A DNA stretch of 64,000 nucleotides from Nautilus pompilius (GCA_018389105.1 JACATO010000605.1:868001-932000), one strand, 5' to 3'. Shown: positions 24,097 to 36,206, counted from the first letter of the stretch. Notes: generated by a model not told the origin, from the letters alone. Numbers and translations are program-made.

Positions 24097-24207
24097 CAGC
24101 TTAAACGACTGGAAAGTGATAGTGAAGAAGATCCCGTAGATGGGTGGAGTAGAAAATACAGAAGATTGGAAAATGACTTTAATGGCTTCGAGAAAAACAA
24201 ATTTTGA
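24097..24207 (+). CDS. Candidate alternative terminal exon, copy 1
   Basis: After a possible 50-nt intron (24047-24096) an in-frame phase 0 segment encodes QLKRLESDSEEDPVDGWSRK and YRRLENDFNGFEKNKF, then TGA. The segment is strongly charged like the rest of the gene. The intron would be at the lower size limit and its acceptor (ATAAGAG or GAGCAG) is poor. An AATAAA lies near 24786. It could be an alternative 3' end or a decayed exon. Confidence 0.35.
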   Translation, partial: QLKRLESDSEEDPVDGWSRKYRRLENDFNGFEKNKF

Positions 24208-26501
24208 ATTTTGTGGAATTTTTCTATAACCTGAATTATACATATGTAATGACGTTGATTAAAGCATCAGTTATGACCTGCTTCGGCTGATTTGTATAAT
24301 TGTCTGAGAAATCCCTTCTTTGTTTTCCAAGATGATTATCTAAAGAGCATGACTACGAACAACCAATATTGCCTTGAAAGAAAAAAGATCCCTGATTAAT
24401 CTGTGGAAAAAATCTAACATCGAAATTATTCTGTCTGACGGGTAAAAGCTACAGTACACATAGCTGAAACAGAGTGCCATAAAAAAGATAATAGAACAAC
24501 CTGACTATAAGAAGAACATAAATTATTACAAAATTTAATACAATCTGTTGAAAGGAGATTGAATAACATAATGAATGATTGTCCTGGCATTACACAAGAA
24601 TTCCCAAAGAGTATAACTCAATTACAGACAAAATTACTGCTCCAAAACTCCATATCACTAGAACTCCGCTCATCCACATTTTCAGCTGCATTAATTCCTA
24701 CTGTCAGATGCTTCCTGCAAATCTTCTAAAAATTTTGATTTCATCAGCAAGAAGACAGATTTGTTAGTCCGACTCATTTTTTGGAAATAAATAGAAATTC
24801 TATCATTATGTTTTTAGATAGACTACTGATCTCTACTGTAGAGTCTGTTCACTAACGCCTCTACAGACGAGGCCCTCTGTGTAGTGAGAACAAAACTATA
24901 GGAGGACGATAACTACAATGTATATTACTGACACACGATTATTGAATCAATACTTCCCAACAATTCTAATACTTCTTATATGAAGGCTGCTTCAATAAAC
25001 AGACTGAGACCGAGGAAGTATCGATGAGTGCACAGATGTCACCGATCTAAACTAACTTGCAGATGGATGACATCATTTACCAAACCAAAAATATGCGTGC
25101 GATATGTCAATGGTTATCATTGCTTATCACACAGTAAACTACAGGAATATGTTTCTACTATATAAAAACGGTATACACGTAGACATCAAATTTACCATTA
25201 AACGGCTGAGTACCAATAAGTTTCCATTCCTTAATTTAATAATCATATCCTAATCATCAAACGAGAAAAATCTAATTAAAAGAGTACGACAAAAGAAACA
25301 CAGCAAGATATATTTGCATCTGAACTACAATTTTCATGAAAGAATGAAAATAAGAATTATCAAATATTTTGTCAGATACGGTAATGTTTAAACTACTGGT
25401 GTTACACGAATCAAAGAAATACTGATATTCACATCTAAACAAAATGGATATCCAGTTTCATATGCTACGAATAACATGAACCAAAGCCAGGACTGAAGAA
25501 GAAGAGAAAAATACAAAAACATCGTAATAGCTTTTATCAACGGTACATCAAAACGGGTTTCGTCTGTGTAAGAGTTTAGCATCCGAGTTGTCTATTATCG
25601 TTATGGCAGGATACTTAAAGATCTGACCGGTTTATCTCATATTAACATAGGGCAGCTACAAATACAGTTTACGCACCCGTAATTGTGTGAAACAGTACAT
25701 GAGAGAAACAAAAAGACCCACCATAATTAGCGTGGAAAAACGGAAAAGTGGCACAAAGTAGAGATTTATAAAAGCCAACCTAACCCGATCGTGCCTGGTC
25801 ATGTAATAAACACATTCGAGGAAACAGTTGTAATTGCACAAAATAAAATCAACATTATCAAAATAAGCCATCTGATCTGCGTAGTGTAAAAATCAGATAT
25901 GTGATTAACCTATATTCAGACAAAAGTTGAACATAAACAAGCTGTTTAGTTAGTGGGGCGAATACCTAAGTGATTTAGTGGATACATAAATCGATTAAGA
26001 ATAAAAAGTTTCAAATCCACTCCTCCAAAGCTAAAAACTTTTTAATAAATCGCTGGTTTCATCACTTTTAAAGAAACCAAGCTCGCCAATGTTTAATTTT
26101 ACTCTGCCATAAGATAGAATTAAAATGATCATAACAGAAATCAAAAAGAAAAAATTTTCATACAATTAGGCATTTTCACTAACTATTGTTCTTCTAAAGT
26201 ACCAGGTGTGAATCTTATAGAAATATATGGAACGTGGACAACTTAAAAATATCACAAATAAAGAAGACTTTTGGAAAGTATTTAAAATCAGAATTAGCAA
26301 TAAAATAAGCAAACGTTTCAACTTGTTTTATTTTTTCATAAATATTGTAATGAAAACATTACCATTATAATATTTTTGTTACTTATTTATTTGAAAAAAT
26401 TAAATATATTTTCCATTATTTCATATAATTCATGATAAAGTAAAAATTCTTATGTTTTTGAATTCCAAAGTATAACTTTTGATGCTATCGGTTTATTGAA
26501 G

Positions 26502-26606
26502 GAGCGAACCCTCGATATACTACCCAAAGCAGCAAAAATGGAGGTTGAACTAGATATCATAGGAAGGAATCTGCTCAGAACGTTGAAAATCTTTGAACAG
26601 AGAAAG
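26502..26606 (+). CDS. Exon: 35-aa coiled-coil segment, copy 1
   Basis: The 105-nt phase 0-0 exon has acceptor GGTTTATTGAAG and donor AAG|GTAAAC. It encodes ERTLDILPKAAKMEVELDII and GRNLLRTLKIFEQRK. An acceptor 3 bases downstream would drop the first Glu. It is identical to 58768-58872 and clearly helix-forming. Confidence 0.75.
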
Positions 26607-27959
26607 GTAAACCTCGATAAATATTTCAGTTAACTGAATCTATCCGTTGCAAAATAGGAATCTATTATGGCTCCTACAAGGCCCCTGAGGCATAGAATTT
26701 CTTAACAGACAATTTTAATGTATGTACGTTATAACCATTGGTTAACAGTTGGCAAATTATTCCATGAAATTTTTAGTATTTCATTTTTAGAACTTTGCGG
26801 ATATATGATTGTGAAGCCTCGAAGTATTACCTGTTGTAGAAAGCTTACAGTATTTGATTGTGTCTACTCTTTCAAAACTATTAATTGTTTTAAAAACAAG
26901 TCTCCTTCTAATCATCTTGCACCCAAACTGGACACATTTAACATTTTCACTTGTTCATTATCTTCTAAATATTTACAACTTGAATACACTCAAAGTCACA
27001 TAATGTATAGAAATATGTGTAAAACTAAATAAACCACCCTTTTGTACGTTTAGCGTAATATCTTTACACGTAAAGTTGATAACTGTAACACTTTAACAAC
27101 GGTGGTTTTAAAGGGATAGCATTAGAATTTGGAGAAGGTAAACCGTCATTCTTTTTTCTGTGCCATCGTTTATCCACACCAGTTTGATGTTTAAATGGCA
27201 TAATTAAATAATATATATTAATTCCAGAAAAGAAATATGGCAAGAAATAGTTAAGTAGCTGTATGATCAAAGCAGAAACAAAAGTCCGACACAGAGACTG
27301 ACATAAATAAACAGACACCCTGATCAAACGATCAGAATAGATACAGGCCATGGGAAGCCTTCGAGTGTTGACGGCAGCGCATCAAACAGGGTTCCTGGTA
27401 CCTCAGAGAATTTGAGAAAGAATGTATTGCTTTTATTCGGCCGGAGGTTAGTAAAAGCCAGTCAAAAGCATTTTGGCAATGAACATTTCTCTGTCCAATA
27501 CAAGAGAATCTATGACAAGACCGTTCAAGTGGATCCTGGATGTCCATAGAGAACAGAAAGTATACTTTATATGTAGAGAGGAACTTGGAAACCTAAACCT
27601 GAGTGTAATGTAAAATAACACATGCAGGCGTCTATGAGAAATATCAAACGTTATCTCTACAGCATGAGGTACAACAAATGAGCGGTGACATGAAAATTAC
27701 CTCATGTCATGTCAGTTACGACTGTTATGGGAAAAGAATATGCTACTACTACATCTTCATATTATTAGTATCATTTAAATTCCTCCGATGCTTACAGACA
27801 GTGGTTGTACATTTATGTAGCGACATGTGGCACAAGAAAGATCAGTAAGACATATAGCTGTATAGTTAGTTATCTGTCTGTCATGATATATAAAAAAAAA
27901 CAATTCTGATTACATGACGCTAACAGCGTATGTTCTGCCAAGGAATTGTAAATTCTTTC

Positions 27960-28280
27960 CAATACGTAAATTTGGAGCCAAGCTTCGATACGTATAAAGA
28001 GAGCATTAATTTGAGAGAAGATGGCGCCCCGGCTCACACCAAACTTGCATCGCGAAGATGGAAAGAAAGTCAAAGCATTAAAAACAACTCTTCCATGAGC
28101 TGGTCACCACTGCGCATAAATTCCTGTGAGCAACTGTGAACCATATTCGAACAATCCTCACGAAAGTTTAAAAAAAACCCAATTTCACCGAATACCAAAA
28201 CTGAATCTTTCTTCCACAGTATTTCGTAATGTGTTGATTTCTTAATAAAAAGAATGGGCTGCACTACAAAATATTAACAT
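27960..28280 (+). pseudogene. C-terminal fragment of a Tc1-like transposase (copy 1)
   Basis: Plus-strand translation gives EDGAPAHTKL (Tc1 'QDGAPAHT/QQDNDPKHT' region), then WSPLRINSCEQL*TIFEQ (Tc1 'WPPLSPDLNPIEQLW.IF'). Near 28260 it gives GCTTKY followed by a stop, like the 'GGHTKY' C-terminus. The Asp-Leu-Asn-Pro part is mutated and stops are present, so it is dead. It lies in an intron inside block C, so the insertion predates that block's duplication. Confidence 0.65.
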
Positions 28281-30663
28281 CGATCATTTTGCTAGTGCTA
28301 TGTGTAGTTCATTTATTGTAATAGATGTATATATCCCGTCCAGAATATAAACATTAGAACAGTTTTTTTTTCTTGAATACAAAGTGTTTTATATAAACGA
28401 AACAAAACGGTGTCATCGCTCTATTTATAAGAGCAAAACAGATGACATGATGGACTCTCGCTCACAACACCTATTCATAATAAGGGTTGTCGGGCTCTTT
28501 ACTAAATACACATTAGAATTACGAGCGCCGTTTAATTAATCGAAACAATTTGCTTTTAAAAATTAATTTTATACTTTCAGTCTTCTCTCCCACGAGAGCA
28601 ATCGATTCAGTGAGTAAAATATTTCCATATTGAATAAAAAATTTATTTCTGTTAAATTAATTTGATTTTGAAATCTGGTAAGTTTGAAGAGACTTCTCAA
28701 ACGGGGACTATTAAACATAATCAGATAGTCAACTGGTCTGCTAAGAAAACTCAACCCTGACAAAGGCACTTGGTATGCAAGTATACACAAAACATTACAG
28801 AACATTATTTCAAAACAATTTGCATTAAGAAATACACAACAAATATTACTTCACAATTTTTGACAGAAAACATTAGCATAAAACTAAAGGCCACTGGCCC
28901 AGTTTATAAAAAAAAACTAAGATATCTTCATAAAGATAGCGCTGCTACTGATAATGTGTGTGCAAAGACTTAGTTGATCTCAGCATTGATGCCAATGAAG
29001 ATTTACCTGAGTAATTCATTCAAAACAACATCACTTAAAGAAGGTAAGCCGAAGCTCAAGAAGGATTAAGTAAGCAAAGGTAGAAAGCTGAAAGTAAATG
29101 AGTCCTGATTTAAAAGTTATAATTTTAATTACTACATAACCGTTAGGTTTATAAAGCATTGCCTCTTTAATTTCTTGCTCAATTTAAGATAGGTGGTAAA
29201 GCAACTGAGTGAGACATTTATTCTAAACAAAAAGTTCAAAATATTGCAGCTGCTGAATGTGACACACAAATGTGAAATTGCCTTTCTACACGATTCTGAA
29301 AACAAGGTTCATTTTCTCAATGCTCTCTAGAACAGCCTGTGTGAACAACGCCACCATCAACTGCGAACGGTAACATATCTTGACGTTGAAGATGCCTTGC
29401 TCGGATGATTTTCTAAAGCTCTGGCTTGAATATCTCAAATTCTGAGAGAATATTGCGAACAGAGACAAAAGGTCTTACAGCAAAACTTGATCCCAGATAG
29501 ATGACATATATCATTGGTTGTTAGACAGAAAGTGAACGGTGGAGATGAATGAGCTGCATGAAGAGAAAAACGATTTAAAAATCTTTACTCGAGTGACACT
29601 TCATTTATGAAGGCAAAAAGAGTTTGGTGGAATAACGTAACCTGCAGGCTTTTTATGGTAGCATATTGGAGGCTTTAAGTATTTCACAGTATAGAAAGCA
29701 CAGACATCAAGGTTGAAATAAATGCAATGGCGTTACCAGAATAAGGTCAATTTAGACAATTTGTAAGGGTATTTTATGTAGGCTCCTCCTGCCCGCTTGG
29801 AATGTTTTACTAAATAAGCTAATAGCATAACTATTTTTAGAAAAAGAGTGAATATTTAATTTTAACAAAAGATATTTAAATAAGTTTTTACATTTCTTTC
29901 CTTTCCGACATTATATCTAATATGTTCATCTACAGTGAATATACCTTTTTGTTCATTTTACAGTTCTGAAGAGTCCTATCCTGAGAGGTAAAGTATGAAT
30001 TTGCTGGCGAACCCTTCTCCATTAATTCATATATGGTCAGAACCAGCCTCATCAATTTCACTTTAAGATTAACTTTAATAAAGATGAACAATGTTCACAC
30101 ATATTGCCCAGTTTGCTCTGACAGCATCCTGAAATTATATTTTATTGTGTTATAACGATTGAATTACATATAGCGTCCGTGATTTCTTATTTGAAGAGGT
30201 TTTAAAGTATCCTTAAATAAATTTTTGTAACAGAGTAATATAAATTTTATGTGCAGAACTGAAAAAGAACTCTCTTATCTAAGGATTTTAACTTTTCAAA
30301 AATTCCGAGTTTCTGAACAATTTCAATTCATTAGCATTTGTCTTGAAGGCTCTCGTCACTTCTTCTCTATTGTCTTTTGCTTGCAATCTGAAAAGAATTT
30401 TACACATGCAATTGGACGATGCAACAAGACGTAATGATGGCATCGATATGACAGCGAAGAAAATATGGGCAGACGTTTTCTATAGCCAGTGGGATACAAG
30501 AGACCAAGTTTATTTTAAATGTCCGCGCAATTTGTGTTTATTAACGTAGAAGTTTGATTATCAAAGCGAAAACAAAGAATGAATCCGTTGTGTTTGCTGT
30601 TTATAAAAGACGTTCTCATCTCACTTTTCTATTTTTGTTAATCTAATCAATCATCTTTTTCAG

Positions 30664-30768
30664 CCCAATGATTGCTCTTCAACAAAGCCAATAATATCTG
30701 AGAAACCCTTTGATTGGAAGTGGACTCTGATTTTCCAGACAAATTTAATTGATATCTTCCATCTTTAA
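30664..30768 (+). CDS. Terminal exon, copy 1
   Basis: This exon has a strong acceptor (CATCTTTTTCAG), enters in phase 0, has 34 codons and ends in TAA at 30766-30768. It encodes PNDCSSTKPIISEKPFDWKW and TLIFQTNLIDIFHL. AATAAA follows 23 bases after the stop. The copy 2 exon (62902-63006) differs at three bases, all changing an amino acid. Confidence 0.65.
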   Translation, partial: PNDCSSTKPIISEKPFDWKWTLIFQTNLIDIFHL

Positions 30769-30790
30769 TGCCTTTTGTTTGTTAAATACT

Positions 30791-30796
30791 AATAAA
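30791..30796 (+). terminator. Poly(A) signal AATAAA, copy 1
   Basis: AATAAA 23 bases after the TAA of the proposed terminal exon. The position suits a short 3' UTR. The same signal is at 63029-63034 in copy 2. Confidence 0.5.
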
Positions 30797-31138
30797 ATAA
30801 CTTATTTTATTGGTAACGACTACCTAATACCATGGGAATTTAATATATTTTTTCTTCACTAATTACCGTTGCTGTATTTTTTATGTAAACATTTTACAAT
30901 AAAATAATTGAAAACCTGAAAACCAAAACGTGTTGTCGCTGTTGTCGGATTTCATTGCCTGTTGTAAGCTGTACTGTACAGATCATCTTTAATTGACCCA
31001 GATCTGTCAATTCCACAAAAGTGTGATGCTATTTACATTTCCATTAGATTTTACTACAACAAAACTGAGATGAAATAGCCAGTAAAATATAAGAATTTGT
31101 GCAGTTCAACAAATAACCTTTAAAGAATTAACAATACT

Positions 31139-31295
31139 GCATATTTAAAAAAATTGGGTCAATAAATAATTTGCTTTGACATATTTTGCCTTTTAAACCT
31201 GTAGGTGTGTCTTTATTTTATTAAGGTAACAGCTTGCCAGTATATCCTCAAAGAGACTGCGCTGTTCTTCTGCTCTTGACATTCTTATCTTTAGC
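31139..31295 (+). repeat. Repeat at the duplication edge, inverted copy at 63560-63714
   Basis: Starting at the first base after block C ends, TGGGTCAATAAATAATTTGC and TTTTGCCTTTTAAACCTGTA match the reverse complement of 63560-63714. The match continues with GCTCTTGACATTCTTA, with about 10-15 percent divergence by eye. Probably a dispersed repeat or an inverted remnant tied to the duplication breakpoint. Confidence 0.8.
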
Positions 31296-34200
31296 TTTCA
31301 CGCGGCTGCTCTTTTCACAGCCAATCTGATCTATTATACTATAACCACGTTTCAGTAATAAATATAAATTGTTACTTTGCCATAACACCATGATTTTAGC
31401 TGATGATAACTTATTAACACTGGCCTGCAGCACAAACTCCTGCCTGCATTTCCTCTCATGCTATTCCCAATGAACGTTAACATTCTCTGGTCGACTCCTA
31501 ATTCTGTGGATGCTAATCTGTAGATCAATAATATGGTTCTACTATTCGAAATTATCTTAAAGACGTTTGCAAAAGCTATTATCTATAGTTTAATTGTACC
31601 CTTCATCCAAAAGTTTAACGATCCTAAACAAAATCTTGTCTTTCTTTTTCAAGTGGCATTCTCTGTTATTGTACCACCTAATATGCACTTTACTTGATTG
31701 ATGACACTACATTTGCAAAACATTTAGTTACCTTTCATCGCACACTAGCAATTTATTCATCAGCATGATCTTTGAAGCCTGTTTTGTCGAGATGTATGGA
31801 ACTGTCAAGCATCAAATGGCATATTTTCAAATTTTGTTTTGTTGAAGATGCCGGTACCCGCAAAAATGTGTGACAGAAAAGGGGCGGGATTGAAACAGAA
31901 CTAATATTTTGCATGTTGGTTTGTAGGCGAACCAGTATTACTGACATTAACACTGAATGGTAAACTAGCTGAGCGATCATTAGGTAAACCATATAATCTG
32001 TTTGCTGTAGCATAATGTAGATTAACGGCGTTGATTCCATTTTCAGGTTTCTAAACTTTAGTGATACTATCGTTAACTTTTAGAATAAAGATTTTCGATC
32101 TTAGTTACCTTTGTAGGTATGAAAATATAATTAAAAGAGTAAACTCTGCCTTGTAAGTTTCTATGTTGCTTTTTTTACTACTAAATATCCAATTAATGAC
32201 ACTTTCCAATATTTTGAATATGTTATGTTCTGGTAATACTGTTCCTAATAACAGATCCATCCTGGAGACATTACAGGTTTTGTATACCTTTATCTATCGC
32301 ATTTTTTGGCTAGTTCTGCTTACTGAAAAGAAAAGCAACCACAGGTTCACTTCAGTCGCCAGTTTTCACCAACTTAGATTCTTAGTGCTCCGAAAATCTA
32401 TCCAAAGATTCCACTTCTAATATAATCAAACTGTGGCTCAGGTACACTGGTGAAATTTTAGTTGCGTGACCACATGATATTGATTTTCTACTTTTTTGTA
32501 GTTGTTTATCTCGAGTCCTAATTCCGTCCGACCATCCCAATAACTTGCCATCGGAAGAAATGATATCAACCCTCGGTTTCTTCTGAATTTACAGGTCATA
32601 AAACGTTTGAGATTCTTTTAAAAAATTCAGTGTATAAAATTGAAATAAATCCATAGATATTTGGACTTTCTTAGCATATATTTTTCTGGTAATGAAAAAA
32701 ACTTTTGCTTTTTTATTTCAACTAGCCTTTCAAATTTGTGATTCTGGATGTATATCAAATTAAATTAACATAATTTGTCAATTATTCTAAATAAATTGCT
32801 TTCCTAATAAAATTATTAAAAAATCATTAATTAAAGTAATGGTTTCTCTGAAAAATAAAACTATTTAAAATACTGATAAATTCTTTGGAATTATCAGTAA
32901 GAAGAACATTAGTGCTTTCCTTTTCTTTAAAGCTTAGATTTTAAGATTTTGTGTTCGTGTAAAGAAATCCATAAATATCAAAAAGAGTTCTTGGAATTTA
33001 TTCCGTTTTATGTAGATATAAAAAATCTCCATCAGTTGAAGCCAACATCCTTTAAACGTTTCTATCATAGGAAGATTGTTTGTGATGGCGACTGTCCCAA
33101 TTCTAGATTTAATTCACACGAGTAACTGTAAATCTTATCAGGTCTGCTATTTAAGCTTCCAAAAATTCTTAGCGCATGAATCGAACCAAATCAATGAGAC
33201 AAATGACTGAACCCCTTTTCTTTTTCCTACACAACACCGTTATTAACAGAATAACAGAAAAGCAATTTTTGTAATTGATACTGTTCTGTTGTATTTTTAG
33301 AGCAAAATAAAAATTACATAATCATGTAATAACTAACCTCCACACATTAAAACTTCTGGTTGGACATCGTAAAGGTTTTCTTCGAATTCGGGTTTATATG
33401 CAATCTGCTTTATTCTTAAAATATTCTCAAATCAGTCTGTACTTTTCAAAATTATTTAACAAAACAAAAGTTCAGTTTTCTTCTCATAACTTAGTTTTAA
33501 ATTCTTCTTTCAAAAATTATACTATTATTACACTAGCTTATTAGTCTGTTCTGCGTTACCTCTAAGTGATGAAATGATACACATTAATTTAAAAACAAAG
33601 ACAACAAATATATTCAGGTAAATGGTGATCGTCGTAGACTCAACAGCCCTCCCAAAGACTATCAGGAGGATAGCAAAAAGAAAAGTTCTTCAAAATCATT
33701 GATAATTTTCCAATAATGTAGGCGGTAATGAAAACTAAAAAATCTATGCTGCTTCACGTTTAAAATTGTCCGTTAACAAACTATGAGAACTTCGAATGGC
33801 ATTCTTACTAGGTATTTTATGAAACGTGTGCTGGATTTCCTGACATAAATATGATTACTTTCCGTCACCATAAATCATCAGCAAAAAATATCTGGCCAAT
33901 ACTTAAAAAAGTAACAATCAATAAAGAGAAAGCTCAGCAAAAACAAAAGGACACTTTTCCTTTTTGTTTCAAATTCATTCTTGATATTTAGCTTAAAGAA
34001 AGATTTTGTAAAACCTATTCTTTCTTGAATACTAATTCTATAGTCACAACAAAGATATAAGCAGGCCAGGATTTTTCACAGTTTTACCATCGAAATCAGC
34101 ATGGTATTGCTTAAATAACCAGGTGTAGTATTCAAAGCATCCTGTGTAGTTTCATTAGCAGTTGAACTAGAACGGTATTTTCAGTAATAAGTATTCTTAA

Positions 34201-34940
34201 AACAACTCCAAAAAATAAACCTTCATACTGTTTAGCTATATGATAATGTAATTTTTTCGTTTATTTGTATAAAGTGTGTGCACAATTCCATTTATATCTA
34301 ACCTCTTTAATTTTCCCCATTTTGTAGATAATTCAACATAAATTACAGATTACACTGTCATCTGCAAACTTGTAACACTTTCCAGTTTATTAATATTGTT
34401 ATTTACATGCATGAGGAATAAGACAAGGCCGCTAGAATACCTTTATTGATTAGGCCTGTAAAGGATTATTCATTCTATATCTAATTTCAGCGTATTTTTA
34501 AAGGTATGTAACCAGGAACACTATCAAAGATGACCGACATTAAAGAGTAAAAGGGATGTTATATTCATAATGTTTCACGCTTTCTCTTAAAACCAGATAT
34601 TTAAGTTACTGACAGTAATGTGTTTCATGAAACCACGGTAATGTTCATTCAGGACACTTTCTCTCTCGACAGAGATTAAACAACTTACATAAGTCACCAC
34701 AGAGTCTTTGAGTGCATTGAATGTATTATTTGTTTATTAGTAAAAGTATTAAATATCCCTTCTAAAATTAGAAATAATGAAATAATAGAATATTTAATTT
34801 CAAATATGAATCTTTGCTGATTAAAAATTAAAGGAAGAATTACAAATGAGTTGAGCTCAATTTTCTGAGCTGCAGAGAAAGCTGGTTAACATACAGTATA
34901 TGTACACAAAACTTTATTAATCTACTAACTGGCTGTACTA
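31296..34940. other. Intergenic, no gene recognised
   Basis: About 3.6 kb of AT-rich DNA. Frames at 31753-32040 (-, 95 codons) and 32163-32420 (+, 85 codons) show no family features or splice context. A transposon remnant cannot be excluded. Confidence 0.4.
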
Positions 34941-36206
34941 TTAGGTTGTTAGATAGTTTTGTCGTTTTTTTACCACAACAATGAGTTTTCACAACGTTGT
35001 TGAAAGTGAAGTTTATTAATCAAAGTGAGTTCCATTACAATCAATACACTTTTGGCAAGTGCATTTATACCATTTTGAAAAAAATTGGATTTCTGGAGTC
35101 AATAAACTGTTGGAAGGCAGTTTCAATTGCTGCTTCGTTGGAGAAGGATTTCATATGTAGGAAGCTGTCAAGGTGCTTGAAAAGGCAGCAACCTGTGGGA
35201 GAAAGGTCTGGTGAATAGGCTGGGTGAGGGAGAACTTCGTACCCCAATGTGTTCAGTTTCTGTAGAGTCATTTTTGCAGCATGGGGACGAGCATTGTGGT
35301 GGAGCAGAATTGGGCCTCTTCGATTCACCAATGCCGGCTATTTTTGGGAGAGTTTCTGATGAACACTGTTTAATTCACGACAGTATCTTTCAGCTGTGAA
35401 GGTTTTGCCAGGTTGCAAGAAGTTATAGTGGATGACACCAGTTGCAGTCTACCAGACAGTGACCATGACCTTCATTTGGTGGAAGCTGGGTTTTGGAATG
35501 TGGTTAGGCGCCTTGTCTCTGTCGAGCCAAGGTGTTGATCGTTTGCGATTAAAGAATCCATTTTTCATCACACGCAATGATTCGGTCAAGAAATGGATCA
35601 TGTTTGTTTCTTATGACAAACGAAGGCAGATCCCAAATTGACGACTTTTTGTTGTTCATTCAACTCGTGAGGTACCCACTTGTCAAGCTTTTTCATTTGG
35701 CCGATTGCGTCAAGATGCCGGGAAACAGTTGCAGTGATTACGTCAAGCTCTCCAGCGATTTTTCGCACTGTTTTTCTTGGATCATCTTCGATTGAGGTTT
35801 TCAGACGGTCATCATCACAGCTGGAAGGATGTCCGCTACGTTCCTTATCTTCGAGGCGCACCTCACCTGATTGAAACTTTGTGAACCATCATTGTACTGT
35901 GCGCGCATTTGCTGTGTCCTTGCTCCATGCTTGGTTAATGTTATGAGATGTCTCGCTCGCTTTGTGGCCTGGTTTGAACTCGTGAAGCAAAATGGCATGA
36001 AATACCTTTCTATCCATGCTTTATTCAGAACCCTAAAACAACTAACTATTTAATGATTTTGAACAGGTAGGTTCTACATAATGTATCCCAAAGATCACGC
36101 TACAAAACGATACATAACTTATTTAGATACACCTTCACATGCAGGCAAAAAATGAAACCCAAATTAACATAATATAAAAACCGACAAAACTTTTGTAACC
36201 ACCTGA
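34941..36206 (-). mobile_element. Decayed mariner transposon (irritans/Hsmar1-like)
   Basis: The length is about 1.27 kb, typical for mariner. Imperfect terminal inverted repeats (left TTAGGTTGTTAGATAGTTTT, right the reverse of AAAACTTTTGTAACCACCTG) are flanked by TA on both sides. Minus-strand fragments in family order follow. The N-terminal helix-turn-helix is at about 36020-35870. Next come RLEDKERSGHPSS, DDPRKTVRKIAGELDV and KLDKWVPHEL (35861-35640), then DEKWI near 35575. Last are LLHHNARPHAA, LGYEVLPHPAYSPDLSPTG and LFKHLD (35331-35150). The expected Asp of HDNARPH is His, and the Asp of SPTDYH is Gly. With several frameshifts, the transposase cannot work. Confidence 0.93.

Larger units (their letters stand above)
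8929..30768 (+). other. Gene model: multi-exon coiled-coil-like protein, copy 1
   Basis: Proposed exons: 8929-9003, 13965-13999, 17222-17386, 20677-20811, 21048-21149, 22400-22549, 23296-23394, 23948-24046, 26502-26606 and 30664-30768, with 4559-4587 possibly upstream. The first junction is phase 1 and all later ones phase 0, so the exons concatenate without a frameshift or stop until TAA at 30766-30768. Internal exons encode 33-55 residues each, rich in Lys, Glu, Met, Asn and Asp, typical of coiled-coil protein. The opening exon is Pro/Ser/Arg-rich. No signal peptide, membrane segment or enzyme motif is visible. The true start is not found; Met at 13976 is a possible start if upstream exons are not real. 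I do not recognise the protein. Two donors (21150, 23395) are weak. Splicing is inferred, not observed. Confidence 0.55.
21424..31138. repeat. Segmental duplication block C, copy 1
   Basis: About 9.7 kb matching 53717-63375 in the same orientation. From 21424 to about 22370 identity is lower, with several indels: a 32-base stretch near 22220 is missing from copy 2, and copy 2 has an extra AATAGTCAAT near 53961. From about 22380 to 31138 the copies are nearly identical. The block carries five exons of the coiled-coil gene, a 27-bp tandem repeat, a Tc1 relic and the poly(A) signal. Confidence 0.95.

Noticed and set aside
23944..24243. 99-codon minus-strand frame in both copies
   Set aside because: Lies opposite the + strand exons and the intron; its composition (Ser/Phe/Tyr-rich) is the complement of Lys/Glu-rich coding sequence. 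A shadow frame.
24504..24729. Frame with helix-like start (LLQNLIQSVERRLNNIMNDC) and stop at 24729
   Set aside because: No usable acceptor in the right phase upstream and the second half looks non-coding. Identity in copy 2 (56770 onward) is uninformative because the whole block is identical.
29540..29620. Short Glu/Lys-rich stretch (EMNELHEEKNDLKIFTR)
   Set aside because: A stop lies just upstream in frame with no acceptor between, and there is no donor of quality; probably chance.
31753..32040. 95-codon minus-strand frame
   Set aside because: Considered as a copia-type remnant, but no conserved motif could be placed in any frame.
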